This document shows positions 9,438 to 19,428 of a stretch of DNA of 64,000 nt, piece after piece. Within the stretch, counting starts at the first letter, position 1. Every line of letters starts with the position of its first letter. Made by a program: the position numbers and the translations under genes. The notes beneath the pieces are model-generated. The model had not been told where the DNA came from. It worked only from the letters and a program-made list of their open reading frames with translations, and made no database searches. Source of the stretch: Prevotella sp. KH2C16 (GTDB lineage: Bacteria > Bacteroidota > Bacteroidia > Bacteroidales > Bacteroidaceae); assembly GCF_900113305.1 (NCBI RefSeq), contig NZ_FOOW01000005.1, positions 124,001-188,000 of the forward strand, in the 5' to 3' direction.

Positions 9438-10115
9438 TCAGCCCATCTGCATCTCCCGCAGCAACTGCTTTTGCCTGTCGGAGAGGTTGGTAGGCAGCTT
9501 GACATTGTATGTAATAATCAAGTCGCCGTATGTTCCGTCTCCTCTGTCATAGCCCTTTCCCCTTAACCGGACTTTTGTCCCATTCTGGGTCTCGGGCTTT
9601 ATCTTAAGCTTAATCTTTTTGCCATCGCTCAACTGGATGATGACATCCCCGCCCAACAAGGCTGTATACAGGTCGATATTGACGCTTGCATTCATTTCGC
9701 CAGTACTCATCCGGGTGTTACGGGTGCGTGTCCGCCCACTCCCCATATTGCCAAACAGGTCTTGGAAAAAGCTCGAAAAGCCTCCCCCACCCGAGAAACT
9801 TTCAAAGTCGAATCCGCTGAACGGTGAGTCGCCCCCACTCGTTCCCCAATGATACTGCCTTCTTCCATCCTGGTTCTGATAGGCTTCGGCTTCCTTCCAA
9901 TGTTCTCCGTACTGATCGTATTTCTTGCGTTTCTGAGGGTCTCCAATTACTTCATACGCCTCATTCAGAGCCTGAAACTTAGCCTTGGCCTTCGGGTCGT
10001 TAGGATGCAGGTCCGGATGAAACTGTTTGGCGCGCTTGCGATAAGCCTCGCGAATCTCGTCCTGAGGGATATTCTTGTCTACTCCAAGTATTTTATAGTA
10101 ATCTATAAATGCCAT
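9438..10115 (-). CDS. DnaJ-family co-chaperone, short CbpA-like form
   Basis: 225 residues from the ATG at 10113-10115, with a GGAG-type site upstream. A J domain (1-70) carries the HPD tripeptide that stimulates DnaK ATPase. A Gly/Phe/Ser-rich region (about 80-125) and a single C-terminal substrate-binding domain (about 135-225, most like CTD II, with ALLGG and GKGYDRGDGTYGDL) follow. There is no zinc-finger domain and apparently no CTD I, so it is shorter than CbpA (about 300 residues). No CbpM-type modulator gene is adjacent. It converges with the zinc-ribbon gene across the palindrome array. Confidence 0.85.
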   Translation of the reverse strand: MAFIDYYKILGVDKNIPQDEIREAYRKRAKQFHPDLHPNDPKAKAKFQALNEAYEVIGDPQKRKKYDQYGEHWKEAEAYQNQDGRRQYHWGTSGGDSPFSGFDFESFSGGGGFSSFFQDLFGNMGSGRTRTRNTRMSTGEMNASVNIDLYTALLGGDVIIQLSDGKKIKLKIKPETQNGTKVRLRGKGYDRGDGTYGDLIITYNVKLPTNLSDRQKQLLREMQMG

Positions 10116-10178
10116 TTTCACTCTCTCCTTTTTTGTAAAATATAAGCAAAAACCGTGCCGTATTTCGTCATTTTTTCG

Positions 10179-10186
10179 TATTTTTG
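10179..10186 (+). promoter_or_regulatory. -7 box of the nucleotide-salvage operon
   Basis: TATTTTTG followed by C, in the short gap between divergent genes. It places transcription start near 10192, downstream of an in-frame ATG at 10188, which supports the signal-peptide start at 10209. Confidence 0.6.
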
Positions 10187-10208
10187 CATGAAAATAACGA
10201 ATAAGGGT

Positions 10209-11942
10209 ATGAGAAAATTCATCTTGACGCTTGTCTTCGCGTTTATTTCAAGCAATGCTATTATGGCTCAAACCAAAACCGTACACCTCCGGATTATCGA
10301 GACATCGGATATTCATGGTTCCTTTTTCCCTTACGACTTTATAAATCGCAAACCGCGGAAAGGCTCTCTGGCAAGAATTAGTACTCATGTAAATCTGTTG
10401 CGGCAGCAATACGGCAGGAACCTGATTCTGCTGGAAAATGGAGACATCCTCCAAGGTCAGCCTACATGTTACTACTATAATTATATAAATACCGGGACGA
10501 CAAATATTGCCGCAGACCTCGTAAACTACATGCAATATGATGTGCAGACCATCGGAAATCATGACCTCGAGACAGGGCATAATGTATATGACAAATGGAT
10601 AAGTGAAATCAAATGCCCTGTTCTCGGAGCCAATGTTGTTGATGCGCAGACTGGGAAACCCTATCTGAAACCTTATATTATATTGGAACGGGAAGGCGTA
10701 AAGATTGCCATACTTGGCCTTTTGACTCCTGCCATTCCCAACTGGCTATCGGAAAACCTGTGGAACGGACTGAAATTTGAAGATATGCTCAGCTGCGCCC
10801 GCAAGTGGATGAGCTATATTCAGGAGAATGAAAAGCCCGATGTGGTTATCGGTTTATTCCACAGTGGATATGACGGAGGAATTGCAACTAACGATTACCG
10901 GGAGAATGCTACGGCACAAATTGCCAGGGAAGTACCAGGATTCGATGTGATATTCTATGGCCATGACCATATTCGCCGTGTGGAAACTCTTAAGAATATC
11001 GAGGGAAAAGAAGTCGTTGTAATCGACCCGGCAAACAATGCCATGTATGTAGCCGATACCGAAATCACGATTACGCAAGAAAACAACAAAACCTTAACGA
11101 AAGTCAATGCCAAGTTGACAAATGTCTCGGACCTGCCGATTGACGAAGGTTTTATGCAACGATTCAAACATGAATACCGAGAGGTAGACAAGTTTGTCAA
11201 TAAGAAAATCGGCAAGTTCCAGAACACGATATCGACTCGCGACAGCTATTTTGGCTCCAGTGCATTTAATGATTTGATATTAAACTTGAGTCTTAAGATT
11301 ACGGGTGCCGATGTTGCTTTCAACGCTCCTCTTGCCTTCGATGCGGAGATAAAGAAAGGTCCTGTCCGTGTTGCAGACATGTTCAATCTTTACAAGTTTG
11401 AGAATCAGCTTTATGTCATGTCCCTGACGGGCGAGGAAATACGCAGACATCTTGAGATGAGCTATGATCAATGGGTTAACACCATGAAGTCGCCAGAGGA
11501 TCATCTTTTATTATTAAGCCCTGATACAAGGGACGATCAGCAGCGGTTAGGTTTCCAAAACTATACATTTAATTTCGATAGCGCAGCCGGGATAGACTAT
11601 GAAGTGGATGTAACCAAACCAGACGGACATAAAGTGCGGATTCTCAGGATGAGTAACGGGCAGCCGTTCGACGAAGCCAAGTACTATAAAGTAGCCATAA
11701 ACAGCTACCGGGGAAACGGCGGCGGGGAACTATTGACCAAAGGTGCAGGCATTCCACAAGAGGAACTGAAGAACAGAATTGTCTGGAGTAGCGAGAAAGA
11801 TCAGCGATATTATCTCATGGAAGAAATAGAAAAAACGAAGGCAATGGCTCCTGCAGCGAATAACAACTGGAGGTTTATCCCGGACGAATGGGTAAGGCCT
11901 GCTGCGGAAAGAGATCGCGAGATACTTTTTAATAAAAAGTAA
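10209..11942 (+). CDS. Secreted 5'-nucleotidase / metallophosphatase (UshA/CpdB family)
   Basis: 577 residues. The signal peptide (about 1-20, ending IMAQ) fixes the start. The calcineurin-like metallophosphatase half shows the dinuclear metal motifs: SDIHG, ENGDILQG, GNHD, then FHSGYDG and GHDH. The C-terminal half is a 5'-nucleotidase domain that positions the nucleoside. It should dephosphorylate nucleotides or cleave UDP-sugars or cyclic nucleotides in the periplasm. It leads a four-gene operon with NudC, a purine permease and Xpt, so its likely task is to liberate nucleosides and bases for uptake. Confidence 0.88.
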   Translation: MRKFILTLVFAFISSNAIMAQTKTVHLRIIETSDIHGSFFPYDFINRKPRKGSLARISTHVNLLRQQYGRNLILLENGDILQGQPTCYYYNYINTGTTNIAADLVNYMQYDVQTIGNHDLETGHNVYDKWISEIKCPVLGANVVDAQTGKPYLKPYIILEREGVKIAILGLLTPAIPNWLSENLWNGLKFEDMLSCARKWMSYIQENEKPDVVIGLFHSGYDGGIATNDYRENATAQIAREVPGFDVIFYGHDHIRRVETLKNIEGKEVVVIDPANNAMYVADTEITITQENNKTLTKVNAKLTNVSDLPIDEGFMQRFKHEYREVDKFVNKKIGKFQNTISTRDSYFGSSAFNDLILNLSLKITGADVAFNAPLAFDAEIKKGPVRVADMFNLYKFENQLYVMSLTGEEIRRHLEMSYDQWVNTMKSPEDHLLLLSPDTRDDQQRLGFQNYTFNFDSAAGIDYEVDVTKPDGHKVRILRMSNGQPFDEAKYYKVAINSYRGNGGGELLTKGAGIPQEELKNRIVWSSEKDQRYYLMEEIEKTKAMAPAANNNWRFIPDEWVRPAAERDREILFNKK

Positions 11943-11943
11943 A

Positions 11944-12729
11944 ATGGGCAAAAAATATTGGTTTATATTTTGCAAGAGTGATTTAATGCTCGAAAAAAAG
12001 GATGACGGAACCTATTCCATACCCTTATCCGACCAATCACCCATAGAAACAAAACCATGGACTCACATCATGAATATCACCCCATTAGGAGAATATGAGG
12101 TGAAAGCATTCCCTATCGACAATCCGATAACGGATAATTCTAAATATGAAATGTGCGGGCTGCGAGCATCGTTCTATAAACTTCCACGAGAGTTATATTT
12201 GAAGGCCGGCAAATGTCAGGAGCTGCTTTATTGGGATTATAACACACAATTCTGTGGGATATGCGGCGCACCAATGAAGATGTCTACGGATATTTCCAAG
12301 AAATGCAGTTCTTGCGGAAAGGAAATATGGCCCCAGCTGGCTACGGCAATCATAGTCCTTATTTATCGGGGAGATGAAGTTCTCCTTGTCCATGCCAAGA
12401 ATTTCAAGAGTGATTTCTATGGGCTTGTCGCAGGGTTTGTGGAAACGGGCGAAACCCTTGAGGAGGCTGTGAGAAGAGAAGTTAAAGAGGAAACTGGCCT
12501 TACTATTAAGAACCTTTCTTATTGGAAATCACAGCCATGGCCCTACCCTTGTGGACTCATGGTGGGGTTTTACGCAGAATATGAAAGCGGGGATGTGCAT
12601 TTACAAAAGGAAGAACTAAGCAAAGGGGCGTGGTTCAAATACGACAATCTCCCCGCAATACCAGAGAAACTTTCAATCGCCAGACAGTTAATTGACAACT
12701 GGCTAAAAACATTTAATCTTAACATATGA
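11944..12729 (+). CDS. nudC: NADH pyrophosphatase / NAD-RNA decapping Nudix enzyme NudC
   Basis: 261 residues. A zinc ribbon (C104, C107, C121, C124) precedes a Nudix domain whose box begins at G164 (GFVETGETLEEAVRREVKEE). The NudC signature SQPWPYP follows at 196-202 and separates it from other Nudix enzymes. The family splits NAD(H) into NMN(H) and AMP and removes NAD caps from RNA. It begins one base after the stop of the nucleotidase gene and overlaps the permease start by four bases (ATGA), so it is part of a tight salvage operon. Confidence 0.93.
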   Translation: MGKKYWFIFCKSDLMLEKKDDGTYSIPLSDQSPIETKPWTHIMNITPLGEYEVKAFPIDNPITDNSKYEMCGLRASFYKLPRELYLKAGKCQELLYWDYNTQFCGICGAPMKMSTDISKKCSSCGKEIWPQLATAIIVLIYRGDEVLLVHAKNFKSDFYGLVAGFVETGETLEEAVRREVKEETGLTIKNLSYWKSQPWPYPCGLMVGFYAEYESGDVHLQKEELSKGAWFKYDNLPAIPEKLSIARQLIDNWLKTFNLNI

Positions 12730-14027
12730 ACTTCTTAGAAAAGACACTTGGATTCGATTCCAAGACTATGAGAATTAGAACTGAGGTAATTGCCGGTGCG
12801 ACAACATTCCTCACCATGAGTTACATTCTTGCGGTAAACCCTGCAATTCTGTCAAGTACGGGCATGGACAAAGGTGCCCTGTTTACGGCAACTGCTCTTG
12901 TCTCCGCAATTGCGACACTATTGCTCGCCTTTATGGCCAGGCTGCCTTTTGCCCAAGCTCCGAGCATGGGACTAAATGCTTTTTTCGCCTATACTCTGTG
13001 TCAGGCTATGGGATACACATGGCAGCAATCGCTTGCCATCATGTTGATAGAGGGCATAGTCTTTCTTATTATAACCTTCTTCAATATACGGGAACTCATA
13101 TTGGAAAGCATTCCTAAAAACCTTCGTTTTGCAATCTCCGCGGGCATTGGGATGTTTATAGCGTTTATCGGTCTGAAGAATGCGGATATTATTGTTGCGA
13201 AAGAAGGAACATTTGTCGGACTGGGAGAATTTACCCCTAATTGCATCCTGGGAATTATAGCTATTCTGTTGAGTGGCATACTCATGGCTAAAAAAGTAAA
13301 GGGAGCCTTGTTTTATGGAATTATCTTCGCAACCATTGCAGGGATCCCCATGGGGGTAACACAAATTCCCCAAGGCTGGATACCTGTTTCTGCGCCTCAT
13401 GCCTTAACGCCCATATTCTGCCAGTTTAATTTTGAAAACTTCCTGAACATACAGACCCTTTTGGTTGTTTTCTCTTTACTTATAATTAATATTTTTGATA
13501 CTGTAGGAACTCTGGTGGGGTTAGCCTATAAGACAGGCATTGTAAAACCAGACGGGACTATCCCACGAGTCAAAGAAGCAATGATGAGTGATGCCATCGG
13601 CACTACCTGTGGCGCCATGCTCGGTTCTTCAACACTTACAACCTATGTAGAAAGTGCGTCAGGAATCGCAGAAGGAGGAAAGAGCGGGATGACCGCCTTT
13701 GTCGTGGGCATGCTGTTCATTGTCTCGCTGCTTCTCTCCCCTGTTTTTCTCCTGATTCCCGCTGCTGCGACGAGTGGAGCCTTGGTAATGGTTGGCGTGC
13801 TAATGATAGACAGTATTAAGAAGATGGATCTAAACGATGTGAGTGAGGCATTCCCTTCCTTCATAACCATGATCACGATGGTGTTGTGCTATTCCATTGC
13901 AGACGGCATCTGTCTGGGAATTCTCAGCTATGTCATCTTAAAAATCTGTACGGCTCAGTTCAAGGCACTCAACCCGACACTCATTATCCTGTCTATACTC
14001 TTCATCATCAATTTCATATTCGGCTAA
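12726..14027 (+). CDS. Purine permease, NCS2 family (AzgA/PbuG-like)
   Basis: 433 residues with about 12-14 hydrophobic spans. The N-terminal [17 protein letters not shown] motif, the [12 protein letters not shown] stretch and the mid-protein [11 protein letters not shown] and [14 protein letters not shown] motifs are those of the adenine/guanine/hypoxanthine branch. It imports purine bases with protons across the inner membrane. Coupled to nudC upstream by ATGA, it is followed one base later by xpt, which would convert imported base to nucleotide. The exact base cannot be told from sequence. Confidence 0.9.
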   Translation: MNFLEKTLGFDSKTMRIRTEVIAGATTFLTMSYILAVNPAILSSTGMDKGALFTATALVSAIATLLLAFMARLPFAQAPSMGLNAFFAYTLCQAMGYTWQQSLAIMLIEGIVFLIITFFNIRELILESIPKNLRFAISAGIGMFIAFIGLKNADIIVAKEGTFVGLGEFTPNCILGIIAILLSGILMAKKVKGALFYGIIFATIAGIPMGVTQIPQGWIPVSAPHALTPIFCQFNFENFLNIQTLLVVFSLLIINIFDTVGTLVGLAYKTGIVKPDGTIPRVKEAMMSDAIGTTCGAMLGSSTLTTYVESASGIAEGGKSGMTAFVVGMLFIVSLLLSPVFLLIPAAATSGALVMVGVLMIDSIKKMDLNDVSEAFPSFITMITMVLCYSIADGICLGILSYVILKICTAQFKALNPTLIILSILFIINFIFG

Positions 14028-14028
14028 A

Positions 14029-14598
14029 ATGAAGTTATTGATAGATCGCATAAAGAAAGATGGTAGATGCTATGAAGGCGGCATTTTGAAGGTTGATAAA
14101 TTTATTAATCATCAGATGGACCCGAACTTGATGAAACAGGTTGCCGTCGAGTTTATAAGAAGGTATGCATCAACCGAAATCAATAAGATCATAACAATAG
14201 AGGCCTCTGGTATAGCTCCTGCAGTAATGATGGGCTTTCTGCTCGATCTTCCGGTTGTGTTTGCCAAGAAAAAGAAACCGTCGACAATGTCGGATATGCT
14301 TTCCACCACAGTATTCTCTTTTACAAAGCAGCGTGAATACAATGTGGTTATTTCTAAAGAGTATTTGACTCCCAAAGACAAGGTGCTCTTTATAGACGAT
14401 TTCCTGGCTTACGGAAATGCTGCAAAGGGAATTATAGATTTATGCCGGCAGGCCGGATGTGAACTTGTCGGCATGGGCTTCATTATAGAAAAGGCTTTCC
14501 AGCATGGGCGTGAGGTGATTGAACGAGAAGGTGTCAGATGCGAGAGCCTCGCTATTATTGATTCTCTCAACAACTGTCAAATCAAGATAAGGGAATAA
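14029..14598 (+). CDS. xpt: Xanthine phosphoribosyltransferase
   Basis: 189 residues, the usual Xpt length. The PRPP-binding loop is at 119-131 ([13 protein letters not shown]), and the KKKKPSTM region near 80-88 matches Xpt proteins. The enzyme makes XMP from xanthine and PRPP for GTP synthesis. It is the last gene of the salvage operon and converges end to end (no gap) with the TPR gene on the other strand. No purine riboswitch is apparent upstream of the operon. Confidence 0.93.
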   Translation: MKLLIDRIKKDGRCYEGGILKVDKFINHQMDPNLMKQVAVEFIRRYASTEINKIITIEASGIAPAVMMGFLLDLPVVFAKKKKPSTMSDMLSTTVFSFTKQREYNVVISKEYLTPKDKVLFIDDFLAYGNAAKGIIDLCRQAGCELVGMGFIIEKAFQHGREVIEREGVRCESLAIIDSLNNCQIKIRE

Positions 14599-15276
14599 CT
14601 ATTTCTTACGGAGTCGTTTGTAAAAATCTATTAGATTCATGCGAGCGACTCCAAGTTTATCTAGCAAACTCAGTTCCTCGCGGGCTTCCTCTTCTCGCCC
14701 CAATGTTATCAGCAAGTCAATGTAACTCAGCCGATAATCCAGATTTGCATGATCACGCTTTATAGCTTCTGAATAATCGAATGCTGCGAGGTCTAACATT
14801 CCTCTTTCCTTTTCCATGCCTCCTCGCGCCGCATAGGCAATAGCACTGTCAGGGTACTGTTGTATCAGATTATTAATCTGGTCATAAGCTTCCGTGTAAT
14901 GCAAGTCTTTCTGGTTTAATAATGCGAGTCCCAATTGAGCTTCGAAGTTTCTTGGTATTAGTGTTAGAAGACTCTCATAGTCTAAGCGTGCGAAACTATA
15001 GCGATGAAGTTTTTCATTCACATATGCCCGATAGTATAGTCCTGCAACATTCTTTGGACTAATATTCAATACATAGTCATATTCGTTTTTTGCTTCATTC
15101 CATTGCTGCAACTCCAAGTTCCATGCCGCCTTCTGCAAGCGCAAGTCAAGTGAGTCTGGATGGAGTGCCAAGGCCTTTCTTGCTTTTCCCAAACTGTCTA
15201 AAGCATTATACTCCGATTGTGCCGATGAGAAGACAGGAAATAGCATCAGCACCGCTATAATAATAAAAACCCGCAT
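14599..15276 (-). CDS. Secreted tetratricopeptide-repeat protein
   Basis: 225 residues from an internal ATG, chosen because a signal peptide (MRVFIIIAVLMLFPVFSSAQ) starts there, 7 bases after leuA ends. About five TPR units follow (for example AKNEYDYVL.P, AGLYYRAYVNEKL, AEAYDQINNLIQQYPD, AIAYAARGGMEKERG), which would form a protein-binding superhelix in the periplasm. It is probably read from the leuA transcript, although no link to leucine synthesis is evident. The partner is unknown. Confidence 0.8.
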   Translation of the reverse strand: MRVFIIIAVLMLFPVFSSAQSEYNALDSLGKARKALALHPDSLDLRLQKAAWNLELQQWNEAKNEYDYVLNISPKNVAGLYYRAYVNEKLHRYSFARLDYESLLTLIPRNFEAQLGLALLNQKDLHYTEAYDQINNLIQQYPDSAIAYAARGGMEKERGMLDLAAFDYSEAIKRDHANLDYRLSYIDLLITLGREEEAREELSLLDKLGVARMNLIDFYKRLRKK

Positions 15277-15283
15277 ACAGATG

Positions 15284-16780
15284 TTACTCCCTGAATTTAT
15301 TGATACAATCAATATATGCCTCAACCGAAGCCGTAACAATATCTGTATTAGCTCCGAATCCATAGTAAACGCTCCCTCCGTATTCTACCTGCATGTGCAC
15401 CTTTCCTACATCATCTGAACCCTTGCTGATTGCCTGAATAGTAAATTCTTTTAAGGTCATCTGCTTACTTATAATCCGTTTCAAGGCTTTGATTGCAGCA
15501 TCGACAGGCCCGTTTCCAGATGATGCTTCTTCAAATTTCTGGCCGCTGATATCAAGTCCGATACTTGCCACACTCTTGACACCCTTACCTGTAGTTACCT
15601 GAAGATAGTCAAGCTTGACAGCATGAATGTCAGCTGTGTCGGCACCAGCAAGCATGAGGATGTCGTCGTCGGTAACCTCTTTCTTCTTGTCGGCAAACTG
15701 CAAGAACTGCTCATAGATTCTGTCAAGTTTTTCCTCATCAGTCTCTATGCCGTTTACATGTAGACGATATTTTAAGGCAGCCCGGCCACTTCGAGCCGTT
15801 AATACAATTGCGTTTTCATCTAACCCTACATCCTTTGGATCCATAATCTCATATGTCTGCGCATTTTTCAGAACACCGTTTTGATGTATGCCAGAGGAAT
15901 GGGCAAACGCATTTCTTCCGACTATAGCCTTATTGGGCTGTATGGGCATATTCATGAGACTTGACACCATGCGTGATGTAGGGTAAATCTTTGTAGTATT
16001 AATATTGGTCTCAACATTGATTCCCTTATGGCACTTCAATATCATTGCTATCTCTTCAAGTGAAGTGTTACCAGCTCTCTCCCCTATTCCATTTATCGTT
16101 ACTTCCACTTGCCGAGCCCCATTTAATACACCTTGAAGTGTATTGGCTGTTGCCATACCAAGATCGTTGTGGCAGTGTGTGGATATCTGTGCCTTCTCAA
16201 TACCGTCCACATGTTCCATGAGATACCTGATCTTGGCTCCATATTCCTCGGGAAGGCAATACCCTGTTGTATCTGGAATGTTAACAACGGTAGCACCTGC
16301 TTTAATGACAGCCTCTATAACTCTTGCAAGATATTCATTATCAGTCCTGCCGGCATCTTCTGCATAAAACTCTACATCCTCTACATAGCGTTTTGCATAT
16401 TTAACAGCACGAACTGCGGTCTCTATGATTTCTTCGCGAGTAGAATTGAATTTATACTTAATATGGCTGTCGCTGGTGCCAATCCCGGTGTGTATACGCT
16501 TACGCTTTGCATATTTCAGCGACTCTGCGGCAACATCGATATCCTTCTCCACGGCACGGGTTAATGCACAAATGGTCGGCCAAGTAACAGCTTTGCTAAT
16601 TTCAATGATGGAATTAAAATCACCCGGAGATGATACGGGGAATCCCGCCTCGATGACATCAACACCTAATTGTTCCAGTTGTTTGGCAATCTGAATTTTT
16701 TCTACTGTATTTAACTGACAGCCTGGAACCTGTTCACCATCACGCAATGTCGTATCAAAAATGTAAAGCCTATCGCTCAT
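15284..16780 (-). CDS. leuA: 2-isopropylmalate synthase
   Basis: 498 residues from the ATG at 16778-16780. The N-terminal TIM barrel opens with the metal/substrate motif [13 protein letters not shown] and has the [14 protein letters not shown] strand carrying two metal-binding histidines. The C-terminal part is the LeuA regulatory domain (about 390-498) that senses leucine. It condenses acetyl-CoA with 2-oxoisovalerate, the first committed step of leucine synthesis. leuB, leuC and leuD are not next to it. A terminator-like hairpin in its leader suggests attenuation. Confidence 0.94.
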   Translation of the reverse strand: MSDRLYIFDTTLRDGEQVPGCQLNTVEKIQIAKQLEQLGVDVIEAGFPVSSPGDFNSIIEISKAVTWPTICALTRAVEKDIDVAAESLKYAKRKRIHTGIGTSDSHIKYKFNSTREEIIETAVRAVKYAKRYVEDVEFYAEDAGRTDNEYLARVIEAVIKAGATVVNIPDTTGYCLPEEYGAKIRYLMEHVDGIEKAQISTHCHNDLGMATANTLQGVLNGARQVEVTINGIGERAGNTSLEEIAMILKCHKGINVETNINTTKIYPTSRMVSSLMNMPIQPNKAIVGRNAFAHSSGIHQNGVLKNAQTYEIMDPKDVGLDENAIVLTARSGRAALKYRLHVNGIETDEEKLDRIYEQFLQFADKKKEVTDDDILMLAGADTADIHAVKLDYLQVTTGKGVKSVASIGLDISGQKFEEASSGNGPVDAAIKALKRIISKQMTLKEFTIQAISKGSDDVGKVHMQVEYGGSVYYGFGANTDIVTASVEAYIDCINKFRE

Positions 16781-16812
16781 CTTCTCTCGTTTAATAATCT
16801 GTTTATAAAAAG

Positions 16813-16850
16813 AAAAGCCGCCCATATTCTCATTTATGGAAAAGGCCTTT
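16813..16850 (-). promoter_or_regulatory. Terminator-like hairpin in the leuA leader (candidate attenuator)
   Basis: On the minus strand AAAGGCC, CCATA, an 8-base loop, TATGG and GGCTTTT fold into a two-part stem (one G.U pair), directly followed by a T-rich run (CTTTTTATA) about 30 bases before the leuA start. Just upstream (16881-16873) are three consecutive Leu codons, TTA TTG TTA, plus one more at 16860-16858, in a frame whose stop (16836-16834) falls in the hairpin. No ATG for such a leader peptide lies downstream of the apparent promoter. Confidence 0.5.
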
Positions 16851-16889
16851 CGTGAACCAAGTTATCTTCTTTTAACAATAAGAATTTTA

Positions 16890-16921
16890 CAAATTTACTT
16901 CTTTTTGCGGAAATAAACAAA
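16890..16921 (-). promoter_or_regulatory. leuA promoter
   Basis: On the minus strand TTTG (16921-16918), 20 bases, then TAAATTTG (16897-16890): a full match to the Bacteroidetes consensus. It gives a leader of roughly 105 bases that contains the hairpin. Confidence 0.7.
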
Positions 16922-16969
16922 TAAATTATAACTTTTATGGGCAGTTTTGTTGTAAATCGGGTATTTTTC

Positions 16970-18493
16970 TTAGAATGGCATGCTTTCTTCTGGGGACAAA
17001 GGCGGGGGCAAAGGAACATCCTCTCCATTCATCTTACTTCCTAAAATCTCACCACCCTGGTCGGGCCTGCTGTTAAACTGATTAGGTTCGGGATTGTCAA
17101 AACGAGTATATTGTCCTTTAAAGCTCAGCAATACATCCCCCGTAGCACCCTTACGGTGCTTAGCGATAATAATTTGTGCCATGCCATGGAGGTCATGCCC
17201 ATTGCCGTCGTCGAAAATATGATAATACTCTGGTCGGTGCACGAAGAGCACCATGTCGGCATCCTGTTCGATGGCTCCAGACTCTCGCAGGTCGCTCAGC
17301 TGCGGGCGCTTGCCTTCATTCCCCTCACGATTCTCTACGGTACGATTCAGCTGAGACAAGGCGAGGATAGGTATATCCAACTCTTTGGCAAGTCCTTTTA
17401 AGGAACGAGAGATTGTAGAAACTTCTTCCTGACGATTACCAAATCTTGCTCCATTGGCATTCATCAGCTGTAGATAGTCGATCATGATAATCTGTACCCC
17501 CTGCTCTCTAACCAGTCTCCGAGCTTTTGTCCGAAGTTCGAAGATTGACAATGCGGGAGTATCATCTATATAGAGAGGCTTACCTGTGAGTTTATTAAGA
17601 TTTTTGTCGAGGCGCTCCCATTCGTCGGGAGACAATTGGCCATTCAAAATCTTATTTCCGGCAATCTCGCAGGTATTGGATATCAAGCGGTTCACCAACT
17701 GCACATTGTTCATTTCAAGAGAGAAGAATGCTATCGGGCGATTATAATCCACGGCGATATTCTTTGCTATACTCAGCGCAAAGGAGGTTTTACCCATGGC
17801 CGGTCGGCCGGCAATAATGACAAGGTCAGACTTCTGCCATCCTGAAGTTATCTCATCAAGCTTCGTAAACCCGGAAGGTATACCCGTCATCCCACCAGCA
17901 TTTGCCGATGCCTGTGTCAGAATATCGATGGCCTGTTTTACGACAGGATCTATCTGGATATAATCTTGACGCATGTTTTTCTGCGACAGTTCAAACAACT
18001 GCCCTTCAGCAGTCTGCATCAATTCCTCTACATCAACGGTTTCGTCAAAGGCTGCTGTCTCGATGCGGGAAGCATAGGATATAAGCTGGCGGGCCAGGAA
18101 CTTCTGGGCAAGAATATGTGAATGGTATTCAATGTGTGCGGAAGATGCCACATTATGCGATAGTTCCAAAACATACATGGGGCCGCCGACATCTTCTAAA
18201 GTGCCGTCCTTCTTTAATTGCTCCGTAACGGTAGAAATGTCAACAGGGTGCTCTTCAAGATTTAGAGTCTGAATGGCTTGATAGATTCTTTGATGTCGGG
18301 GCTCGTAGAAAGTTTCCGGATGTAGGATCTCAGAGACCATAGAAAAAGCATCCCGATCTATCATTAAAGCCCCTAAAACCAGTTTCTCTATGTCTAAAGC
18401 CTGTGGCTGAAGGTGTCCGTAAGAAGAATCAATGGGTGTCGATGGATGTCTGCGATTGCTATTATTCGTATTGTTGCCTGGCATTTCATTCAT
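16970..18493 (-). CDS. dnaB: Replicative DNA helicase DnaB
   Basis: 507 residues. An N-terminal DnaB domain (about 30-135) that binds primase precedes a RecA-like ATPase with Walker A near 229-237 (GRPAMGKTS), a hydrophobic Walker B strand ending MIDYLQLM, and the SQLNR and QDADMVLFVHRPEYY motifs of DnaB. It forms the hexamer that unwinds DNA at the replication fork. There is no intein. A TAATTTTG box lies 10 bases upstream of the start. Confidence 0.96.
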   Translation of the reverse strand: MNEMPGNNTNNSNRRHPSTPIDSSYGHLQPQALDIEKLVLGALMIDRDAFSMVSEILHPETFYEPRHQRIYQAIQTLNLEEHPVDISTVTEQLKKDGTLEDVGGPMYVLELSHNVASSAHIEYHSHILAQKFLARQLISYASRIETAAFDETVDVEELMQTAEGQLFELSQKNMRQDYIQIDPVVKQAIDILTQASANAGGMTGIPSGFTKLDEITSGWQKSDLVIIAGRPAMGKTSFALSIAKNIAVDYNRPIAFFSLEMNNVQLVNRLISNTCEIAGNKILNGQLSPDEWERLDKNLNKLTGKPLYIDDTPALSIFELRTKARRLVREQGVQIIMIDYLQLMNANGARFGNRQEEVSTISRSLKGLAKELDIPILALSQLNRTVENREGNEGKRPQLSDLRESGAIEQDADMVLFVHRPEYYHIFDDGNGHDLHGMAQIIIAKHRKGATGDVLLSFKGQYTRFDNPEPNQFNSRPDQGGEILGSKMNGEDVPLPPPLSPEESMPF

Positions 18494-18503
18494 GTTTAGG
18501 ACA

Positions 18504-18511
18504 CAAAATTA
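18504..18511 (-). promoter_or_regulatory. -7 box of dnaB
   Basis: TAATTTTG on the minus strand, 10 bases before the dnaB start. No clear -33 box was found. Confidence 0.45.
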
Positions 18512-18554
18512 CTAAAAAGTTTAGAGTTTCTTATCATTAGTCATGATAATTTTG

Positions 18555-18562
18555 TATTTTTG
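18555..18562 (+). promoter_or_regulatory. -7 box of ispE
   Basis: TATTTTTG on the plus strand, 26 bases before the ispE ATG, in the gap shared with divergent dnaB. The -33 element is weak. Confidence 0.5.
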
Positions 18563-18588
18563 TAGGAAATAAAACAAATCTTTTGCTT

Positions 18589-19428
18589 ATGATTACATTT
18601 CCCTGTGCCAAGATTAACCTTGGATTAAATATCATATCAGAACGCTCCGACGGGTACCATAATCTTGAAACAGTATTCTATCCTATTCCGCTGACGGATG
18701 TACTTGAGATAAAGAACATGAGTGATGAGTTCCCCTCGGATGTGTCATGCGATTTGAAGGTTACGGGAAATGTCGTCGATTGTAATGAACGCCAGAACCT
18801 TGTTGTCAAAGCTTATGAGTTGATAGCTAATGACTTTGAGATTCCCCGCGTGCATGCTCATCTATATAAACGGATTCCCTTACAGGCTGGACTGGGCGGA
18901 GGATCAAGCGACGGGGCTTTCATGATCAGGCTGTTGGATGAGTGCTTCCGCCTGAACATTGGAATAGCAGAGATGGAGCGTTATGCAGCCAGATTGGGTG
19001 CCGACTGCGCCTTCTTCATTACAGCAGAGCCATCCTTTGCCACAGGTATAGGGGATGAACTTGAGCCTGTAGACGGTCCGCGGGGGAATCTCAACGGATA
19101 CTATGTTGTCGTCATTAAATCGGATATAGCCGTATCGACACGGGAGGCCTATCAGATGATAAGCCCGAAAGAACCCACTAAGAAATGCCGTATGATAGTG
19201 CGACAACCTATCGACACCTGGAAAAAAGATCTTGTTAATGATTTTGAGCAGCCGGCTTTTGCTCAGCATCCAGAGTTAAAAGCCATTAAGGAACGCCTCT
19301 ATGACTTGGGAGCAAGTTATGCCCAGATGTCTGGAAGCGGAAGTGCCCTCTTCGGTATTTTCAAAGAGCCTCCCCGGCATATTGCGGAGAACTTCAAGGG
19401 CTGCTTTACTTTTACCGCCCAACTATGA
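18589..19428 (+). CDS. ispE: 4-diphosphocytidyl-2-C-methyl-D-erythritol kinase
   Basis: 279 residues; the ATG at 18589 is taken instead of a TTG six bases earlier. It is a GHMP kinase: N-terminal CAKINLGLNI motif, ATP loop PLQAGLGGGSSDGA at 97-110, and C-terminal MSGSGSALFG. It phosphorylates CDP-methylerythritol in the non-mevalonate isoprenoid pathway. Its end overlaps the next start by four bases (ATGA), which ties it to a Nudix hydrolase. Confidence 0.94.
   Translation: MITFPCAKINLGLNIISERSDGYHNLETVFYPIPLTDVLEIKNMSDEFPSDVSCDLKVTGNVVDCNERQNLVVKAYELIANDFEIPRVHAHLYKRIPLQAGLGGGSSDGAFMIRLLDECFRLNIGIAEMERYAARLGADCAFFITAEPSFATGIGDELEPVDGPRGNLNGYYVVVIKSDIAVSTREAYQMISPKEPTKKCRMIVRQPIDTWKKDLVNDFEQPAFAQHPELKAIKERLYDLGASYAQMSGSGSALFGIFKEPPRHIAENFKGCFTFTAQL

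Noticed and set aside
16834..17028. 64-codon frame between dnaB and leuA as a gene
   Set aside because: It starts inside dnaB upstream of the leuA promoter; only its Leu-codon run in the leader is noted under the attenuator.
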